From the NCBI GenBank assembly GCA_902785295.1, contig CACZYK010000006.1, positions 1-64,000 on the forward strand: a DNA stretch of 64,000 nt, written 5' to 3'. The position numbers and the translations under genes were made by a program. This DNA is from an uncultured Clostridium sp. (GTDB taxonomy: Bacteria; Bacillota; Clostridia; Clostridiales; Clostridiaceae). The notes under the pieces are model-generated. The model ran no database searches. It was given only the letters and a program-made list of their open reading frames with translations, and was not told the origin of the DNA. Below, one piece after another: positions 58,349 through 64,000 of the stretch. How positions within the stretch are numbered: position 1 is the stretch's first letter; the number at the start of each line of letters is the position of its first letter.

Positions 58349-59557
58349 TTATAATTCTACATGAAAAATTGTTCTATTTTTTTCACTTTCAGCATAAATT
58401 TTTCCATTATATTTCTCCACAATGGTCTTTGCTATTGAAAGTCCCAAACCATATCCTCCTTTTTCTCTTGCTCTTGATTTATCTACTCTGTAAAATCTTT
58501 CAAATATTTTTTCTAAATCTTCTTTAGGAATATTCTCTCCTATATTTTCTACAGACAAATGTATTTTTTGCTTATTTTCTTTTAGGATTATTTTTATTTC
58601 AGTATCTTTAAAAGAATGTTTTATTGCATTATCTATAAGTATTCCTATAAGCTGATTAAACCCTTCTTTGTTTCCTTTAAATAAAATATTTTCTTTAATA
58701 TCACAATTTAACTCAATATTATTTTCATATAAAATAGCTTCAAAATTTAGTGCTTGGTTCATAACAACATCACTTAAATTGAACTCAACTTCCTCACCAA
58801 GAACTTCATTGTTATCTGCTTTTGCTAGATATAAAAGGTTGCTAACAAGCTTTGACATTCTATCAGTTTGAAATGCAATATAATCAATCCATTTTTTCTG
58901 ATTTTTAATAGTATCATTTTTATTTGAATTTAATAAATCAATGTTTGTATTTATTATAGCAAGTGGAGTTTTTAATTCATGGGAAACATCTGCAATAAAT
59001 CTCTTTTGTGAATTATATGCTTCTTCAACTGGTTTTATTGCTCTTTTTGCAATTATTAAGCTTATAAAAAATAATAATATAAGACTAGCTACTCCAATAA
59101 TACTAGAAGTAATAATAAGCCTTTTTAGAAATTGTTTATGACTACTTTCTTCTCTTAAAACTATTGATATATTACCAGAAGGAGTACTCTTATACATATA
59201 AGCAAAAGTATAGTCACCACTCTCTATAAATCCCCTATCTTTATTACTATTTAAAACTTCCTTTACTGCATCTACTAATTCTTCCTCTTCTATATCTAAT
59301 TTTGTTTGATATATAAGTTTATTATTGATAATATTATAAGTTCCTATAATGCTATTAAGAGAATCTCTATCCATAGGTCCATTCATATTGTTAGGCTTCA
59401 TTTTCATGCTATTTAAACTTTCATTAAGATGAGAAAATATTTCATATTCACTATTACTTCTTACTCCTATATATATAGCCATTATAACAAGAAGAACTAT
59501 AGAGGTAAGTAAAGTCATTGTGGTTACAATAAATCTTATTTTTAACTTTTTAAACAT
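58349..59557 (-). CDS. Sensor histidine kinase
   Basis: 402 residues: membrane helix 1 (about 12-32), an extracellular sensor of about 120 residues, helix 2 (about 146-166), HAMP-less linker, H-box D-V-S-H-E-L-K-T-P-L, N-box L-I-D-N-A-I-K-H-S and G-box G-G-Y-G-L-G-L-S-I-A-K. Its ATG abuts the TAA of the response regulator gene. Signal unknown; no target gene is adjacent except scfA downstream. Confidence 0.92.
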   Translation of the reverse strand: MFKKLKIRFIVTTMTLLTSIVLLVIMAIYIGVRSNSEYEIFSHLNESLNSMKMKPNNMNGPMDRDSLNSIIGTYNIINNKLIYQTKLDIEEEELVDAVKEVLNSNKDRGFIESGDYTFAYMYKSTPSGNISIVLREESSHKQFLKRLIITSSIIGVASLILLFFISLIIAKRAIKPVEEAYNSQKRFIADVSHELKTPLAIINTNIDLLNSNKNDTIKNQKKWIDYIAFQTDRMSKLVSNLLYLAKADNNEVLGEEVEFNLSDVVMNQALNFEAILYENNIELNCDIKENILFKGNKEGFNQLIGILIDNAIKHSFKDTEIKIILKENKQKIHLSVENIGENIPKEDLEKIFERFYRVDKSRAREKGGYGLGLSIAKTIVEKYNGKIYAESEKNRTIFHVEL

Positions 59558-60241
59558 TTACTTTTCATCCTTATATTCTAAAAGATATCCTATGTTTCTT
59601 ATTGCTTTTATTGTAACCTTAGATTTTAAAAATGTAAGCTTTCTACGCAAAAAAGAAATATATACCTCTACATTATTATGCTCTGCTTCAGATTCAAAGC
59701 CCCATAGTTTATTTATAATATCATCTTTATTAATAATGCTTCCTTTTCTATTAATAAGAAGTTCTAAAAGACCAAATTCCTTTGCTGTTAATTTAACTGA
59801 ATTTAAGCTCGTAGAAAGTTCTAAAGTTCCAATATTTAAAGTTATATCTCCAAAAGATAGTTCATTATCATTTGTAACTTCTCCTTTTCTTCTACTTAAG
59901 GCTCTTATTCTTGCAAGAAGCTCCTCTGTATAAAATGGCTTTGGAAGATAATCATCTGCTCCACAATCTAATCCTGCCACCTTATCAGATACTTCTCCTT
60001 TAGCTGTAAGTAAAATTATAGGGCATTCTATTCCTTCTTTTCTTGCTTTTTTAAGTACATCTAATCCATTCATTAAAGGAAGCATTATATCTAAAATTAC
60101 TAAATCATAAATATTTGAGAGTATATAATCAAGACCATCTTCTCCATTAAAAACTCTATCAACAGTATAATTATGTTTTTCTAAAATAGCTCCTAAAGCT
60201 TCTGATAGTTGTTGTTCATCTTCTACTATTAAAATTCTCAT
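59558..60241 (-). CDS. OmpR-family response regulator
   Basis: 227 residues: receiver with D-L-V-I-L-D-I-M-L-P phospho-Asp, L-L-T-A-K-G-E and P-K-P-F, and an OmpR/PhoB winged helix (about 130-225, N-N-V-E-V-Y-I-S-F-L-R-R-K). It pairs with the kinase that follows with no gap. Targets unknown. Confidence 0.94.
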   Translation of the reverse strand: MRILIVEDEQQLSEALGAILEKHNYTVDRVFNGEDGLDYILSNIYDLVILDIMLPLMNGLDVLKKARKEGIECPIILLTAKGEVSDKVAGLDCGADDYLPKPFYTEELLARIRALSRRKGEVTNDNELSFGDITLNIGTLELSTSLNSVKLTAKEFGLLELLINRKGSIINKDDIINKLWGFESEAEHNNVEVYISFLRRKLTFLKSKVTIKAIRNIGYLLEYKDEK

Positions 60242-60316
60242 ATGTAATTCACCTCTTTATGAATATTTTAACATACAAAGCTTAAATAAAATTTAAAATG
60301 GGAATGACTTTTTAAT

Positions 60317-60359
60317 AAAAAAAGAGATACGCAAAAATTACTCTTGCATATCTCTTTTA
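60317..60359 (-). terminator. Terminator after pyc
   Basis: AAAAGAGATATGCA and TGCGTATCTCTTTT pair around an A/T loop and lead into a T-run on the minus strand, three bases after the pyc stop. Confidence 0.88.
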
Positions 60360-60361
60360 TA

Positions 60362-63300
60362 TTACTTAATCTTCATTAATAACTCGCCAGTTTTTACTTG
60401 TTGTCCTTCCTTAACAGCAATAAATTCTATAACTCCAGATACAGGAGCTACTATATTAGTTTCCATCTTCATAGCTTCTATTATTATTAAGCTTTGACCT
60501 TCTTTAACTTCGTCTCCTTCTTTAACAAGAACTTTATTTATGTTACCTGGAATACTTGAACCTACTTCATTTTTATTTTCTGGGTCTGCCATAACTGTAT
60601 TATCAGCCTTTGTAGCAATTCCTGTATCTCTTCTTGTCTTATCTTTAATCTTTATTTCTCTTCTGTTTCCATTAACTTCAAATACAAGATTTCTATTACC
60701 TTCTTCATCATGTCTGCCAATTTCTACTAATTGAACTATTAAGGTTCTACCTTCTTCTACTTCTATTTCACAAGTTTCACCTTCTGCTAGTCCATGGAAG
60801 AATACATCACTTCCCATACGGCTAACATCACCATATTCATCAACAAACTTTAAGTAATCTTCAAAAACATCTGGATATAAAGCATAGCTTAATAAATCTT
60901 TATTTGTTGGTTCATACTTAAACTTTTCTTTTAAGTGTTCTCTATCTTTTTCAAAATCTTCTGGTGGTAATAATTCACCTGGTCTTACTGTAATAGGTTC
61001 TTCGCCCTTTAAAACTACTTTTTGAAGTTCCTTTGGGAATCCTCCTTCTGGTTGACCCATCATACCTTTAAAGTATGATACAACTGAATCTGGGAATGCC
61101 ATATTCTTAGCCTTTTCACATATATTTTCTGGAGTTAAATCATTTTGAACCATAAATATTGCCATATCTCCAACCATCTTAGAAGAAGGAGTAACCTTTA
61201 TTATGTCTCCAACCATTTCATTAACTCTCTTATACATATGTTTTACATTATTAAATTTGTGTCCAATTCCAAAGCTTTCAACTTGTGGTTTTAAGTTTGA
61301 ATATTGTCCTCCAGGAATTTCATATCTGTAAATTTCTGCACTACCAGTCTTTAGGTCAGATTCAAATTCACTATAAACTTGTCTTACTGCTCCCCAGTAA
61401 TCATCAATTTTTTGAATCTTATTTAACTCAATTCCAGTGTCTCTATCAGTATTCTTTAATGCTGCTACAACTGAGTTTAAAGCTGGTTGACTTGTTAAGC
61501 CTGACATATTATTAAATGCTGTATCTATAATATCAACTCCAGCATCTGCTGCCATTAATACAGTTGCTACTCCATTACCAGTAGTATCATGAGTATGTAA
61601 TTGAATTGGAATTGAAATTTCATTCTTTAACGCAGTTATAAGCTTTTTAGCTGCATAAGGCTTTAATAAAGCTGACATATCCTTTATTGCAAGTATATGA
61701 GCACCCATCTTTTCAATTTCCTTAGCCTTATCTACATAATACTTTAAGCTATATTTATCTCTAGTTTCATCTAAGATATCGCCAGTATAACATAATGCAA
61801 CTTCAGCTATTTTTCCACATTTTAATGTTTCATCTAAAGCTACTTCTATTCCCTTTAACCAGTTAAGTGAATCGAATATTCTAAATACATCTATTCCACT
61901 CTTAGCAGATTCTTTTATGAATTCTCTTATAACATTATCTGGATAGTTCTTATATCCAACACCATTAGCACCTCTTATAAGCATTTGGAACATAATGTTT
62001 GGTATTCTCTTTCTTAATTCTTCTAGTCTTACCCATGGGTCTTCTTTTAAGAATCTATATGCTGTATCAAATGTAGCTCCTCCCCACATTTCAAGAGAGA
62101 ATAAATCTCCAGCGTAAGTTGCAGTAGCTTCTGCTATATTTATCATATCCTTACTTCTAACTCTTGTTGCCATTAAAGATTGTTGAGCATCTCTCATAGT
62201 TGAGTCTGTAAGTAAAAGCTTGTTTTGAGATTTTATCCACTTAACTACACCTTCTGGTCCTTCAGCATCTAAGATTTGCTTTGTACCCTTTAATCCTTCT
62301 AATGTATCTACCTTTGGAATTACAGGTACATCATAATCTGTCTTAATTCCTTGAGTTCCATTTACTATCTTTTCACCAACAATTTTTAATACTCTTTGTT
62401 CTTCATCTGTTCTTGGCTTTATGTCAAATAATTGTGGATTATCTGAAATGAAGTTTGTATCACATTCTCCTTTTCTAAATGTTTCATTATTTAAAACATT
62501 TATCAAGAAATCAACATTAGTCTTAACTCCTGTAATATTTATTTCCTTTATAGCACGTATAGATTTTCTTACAGTATCTTCAAAAGTTCTTGAATGTGCA
62601 GTAGTTTTTACAAGAAGACTATCATAATAAGGACTTATAACAGCTCCACTAAATCCATTACCACCATCAAGTCTTATACCAAATCCTCCACCTGTTCTAT
62701 AAACATCAATTTTACCAGTATCAGGTGCAAAATTATTTGAAGGGTCTTCTGTAGTTACTCTACATTGAATAGCATATCCTCTTGGTTTAATATCTTCTTG
62801 AGAATATATTCCTATTTCCTTAGAATTTAATTTATATCCTTCTGCTATTAATATTTGGCTTTGTACTATGTCTATACCAGTTACCATTTCTGTAATTGTA
62901 TGTTCAACTTGTACTCTAGGATTCATTTCTATGAAATAGTGATTTCCGTGCATATCAACTAAAAATTCTAAAGTACCTGCATTTAAGTAATTAACAGCTT
63001 TAGCAATCTTTAATGCATCATTACAAATAGCTTCTCTAACTTCTGGAGATAATTTTACTGCTGGACTTATTTCTATAACTTTTTGATGTCTTCTTTGTAT
63101 TGAACAGTCTCTTTCATAAAGATGTACTATGTTTCCATATTTATCTCCTAATACTTGAATTTCAATATGTTTAGGACCTTCTATGTACTTTTCGATGAAC
63201 ATATCATCTATTCCAAATGCCTTCTTAGCTTCATTTTTAGCACTTCTAAAAGCATCAAGTAAATCTTCTTTACGTCTAACTATTCTCATACCTCTACCAC

Positions 63301-63802
63301 CACCACCGGCAGCTGCTTTTACCATTACAGGGTATCCACAATAATCAGCAACTTTAAGAGCTTCTTCCTCAGATGCTATAGGCTTTTCAACTCCTGGAAT
63401 TACAGGAACCCCAACACTTTTTGCTACTATTTTAGATTTTATTTTATCTCCTAATTTATCCATCATTTCAGATTTAGGACCAATAAATTCTATTCCTGCT
63501 TCTTCACATTTTTTTGCAAACTCTGCATTTTCTGATAAAAAACCATACCCTGGATGTATAGCATCAACATGCTTTTTTAATGCTAAGCTAATAATCTCAT
63601 CAATATTTAGATATGCTTCAACTGGTCCTTTATTCTTACCAATTAAATATGCTTCATGAGCCTTAGTTCTAAAAAGAGAACGCTTATCTTCTTCTGAATA
63701 TATAGCTACTGTTCTTATTCCTAACTCATGACAAGCTCTAAATATTCTTATAGCTATTTCACCTCTATTGGCTACTAACACTCTTTTAAATTTTTTCTCC
63801 AA
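60362..63802 (-). CDS. pyc: Pyruvate carboxylase
   Basis: 1146 residues: biotin carboxylase (about 1-450; G-Y-G-F-L-S-E-N, A-A-A-G-G-G-G-R-G-M-R), carboxyltransferase (about 530-800; L-T-D-S-T-M-R-D-A-Q-Q-S, E-M-W-G-G-A-T-F-D), allosteric/PC linker, and biotin carrier end with I-I-E-A-M-K-M-E-T near 1113. It makes oxaloacetate from pyruvate, bicarbonate and ATP. The single-chain form is typical of Firmicutes. Own promoter and terminator. Confidence 0.97.
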   Translation of the reverse strand: MEKKFKRVLVANRGEIAIRIFRACHELGIRTVAIYSEEDKRSLFRTKAHEAYLIGKNKGPVEAYLNIDEIISLALKKHVDAIHPGYGFLSENAEFAKKCEEAGIEFIGPKSEMMDKLGDKIKSKIVAKSVGVPVIPGVEKPIASEEEALKVADYCGYPVMVKAAAGGGGRGMRIVRRKEDLLDAFRSAKNEAKKAFGIDDMFIEKYIEGPKHIEIQVLGDKYGNIVHLYERDCSIQRRHQKVIEISPAVKLSPEVREAICNDALKIAKAVNYLNAGTLEFLVDMHGNHYFIEMNPRVQVEHTITEMVTGIDIVQSQILIAEGYKLNSKEIGIYSQEDIKPRGYAIQCRVTTEDPSNNFAPDTGKIDVYRTGGGFGIRLDGGNGFSGAVISPYYDSLLVKTTAHSRTFEDTVRKSIRAIKEINITGVKTNVDFLINVLNNETFRKGECDTNFISDNPQLFDIKPRTDEEQRVLKIVGEKIVNGTQGIKTDYDVPVIPKVDTLEGLKGTKQILDAEGPEGVVKWIKSQNKLLLTDSTMRDAQQSLMATRVRSKDMINIAEATATYAGDLFSLEMWGGATFDTAYRFLKEDPWVRLEELRKRIPNIMFQMLIRGANGVGYKNYPDNVIREFIKESAKSGIDVFRIFDSLNWLKGIEVALDETLKCGKIAEVALCYTGDILDETRDKYSLKYYVDKAKEIEKMGAHILAIKDMSALLKPYAAKKLITALKNEISIPIQLHTHDTTGNGVATVLMAADAGVDIIDTAFNNMSGLTSQPALNSVVAALKNTDRDTGIELNKIQKIDDYWGAVRQVYSEFESDLKTGSAEIYRYEIPGGQYSNLKPQVESFGIGHKFNNVKHMYKRVNEMVGDIIKVTPSSKMVGDMAIFMVQNDLTPENICEKAKNMAFPDSVVSYFKGMMGQPEGGFPKELQKVVLKGEEPITVRPGELLPPEDFEKDREHLKEKFKYEPTNKDLLSYALYPDVFEDYLKFVDEYGDVSRMGSDVFFHGLAEGETCEIEVEEGRTLIVQLVEIGRHDEEGNRNLVFEVNGNRREIKIKDKTRRDTGIATKADNTVMADPENKNEVGSSIPGNINKVLVKEGDEVKEGQSLIIIEAMKMETNIVAPVSGVIEFIAVKEGQQVKTGELLMKIK

Positions 63803-64000
63803 TGAAATGCAACTCCTTCTATTATTTTAATTTCATCATTTGTCATATATAATGACAAACAAATAACTTAAAATTTTTTCATAATAAATTGATTATATCA
63901 TAAAAATTACTATTTAACTTCTATTTTTTTGTTTTTAATCAAATATATTTTAGTACACTTGGACTAGTTTACTTTAAATTTTTAAATATCTTTCATATTT
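63803..64000 (-). promoter_or_regulatory. pyc promoter and candidate operator
   Basis: An extended -10 box TGATATAAT (TATAAT at 63892-63897) lies about 90 bases upstream of pyc. Between it and the start codon is a perfect palindrome TTTGTCAT-5-ATGACAAA (63839-63859), a candidate repressor or activator site in the leader. No gene is seen to the window edge. Confidence 0.55.

Overview
The window is a low-GC, gene-dense chromosomal segment of a spore-forming Clostridium (cluster I type). The AT-rich codon use, the order maf-radC-mreBCD-mrdA-minCDE-rodA-spoIVFA/FB, a SCIFF peptide with its maturase, a type III glutamine synthetase, an LL-diaminopimelate aminotransferase and T-box, purine-riboswitch and L21 leaders all point there. 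Most genes lie on the minus strand. No tRNA, rRNA, CRISPR array, insertion sequence or prophage was recognised.

Left end (1-2.9 kb): an accessory patch. It holds a broken erythromycin-esterase-like gene joined to a headless DUF308 membrane-protein gene, a small orphan C-terminal fragment, and an overlapping lipoprotein/acyltransferase pair with less AT-biased codons than the surroundings. From 3.2 to 10.2 kb are housekeeping and envelope genes: rRNA methyltransferase, RDD protein, lipoprotein, ComEA-like protein, D,D-carboxypeptidase, pseudouridine synthase and an LCP protein.

10.2-14.3 kb is the conserved block rplU-prp-rpmA-obgE-yhbY-nadD-yqeK. Two of its normally essential genes, rpmA and obgE, carry short out-of-frame deletions as given. 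A 7-kb stretch (GntR-ABC exporter operon, tRNA-type methyltransferase, an unknown protein with an internal repeat, CCA enzyme, nucleotidyltransferase) separates this block from its usual upstream neighbour rng. 21.4-36.5 kb holds rng, the DUF2344/TIGR03960 pair, spoIVF, rodA, minCDE, mrdA, mreBCD, radC and maf, the cell-shape and division-site cluster.

36.6-48.2 kb: a SPOR protein, a DUF1846 protein, dapL, pyrG, dapF, then a nitrogen-assimilation region. A minus-strand operon (GltB-type GXGXG protein, glnA type I, ANTAR regulator, dapF, pyrG) diverges from glnN (type III glutamine synthetase). Both divergent transcripts begin with a hairpin carrying the same hexaloop AAAGGC, and in both the hairpin is mutually exclusive with an intrinsic terminator. 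This fits control by the ANTAR protein encoded in the operon.

48.2-64 kb: xpt and pbuX under a guanine-type purine riboswitch (pbuX has an in-frame TGA); an Lrp regulator and aminotransferase under a T-box; a second aminotransferase; the SCIFF operon (scfA, scfB, M16 peptidase, PLP decarboxylase); an OmpR-type two-component system; and pyruvate carboxylase with a palindrome in its leader.

The most interesting points are the paired minimal ANTAR-type attenuators, the SCIFF-M16 arrangement, a two-copy hairpin repeat found just after stop codons, and the cluster of gene lesions (obgE, rpmA, pbuX, the EreA-like gene), which must be separated into assembly error and real decay.
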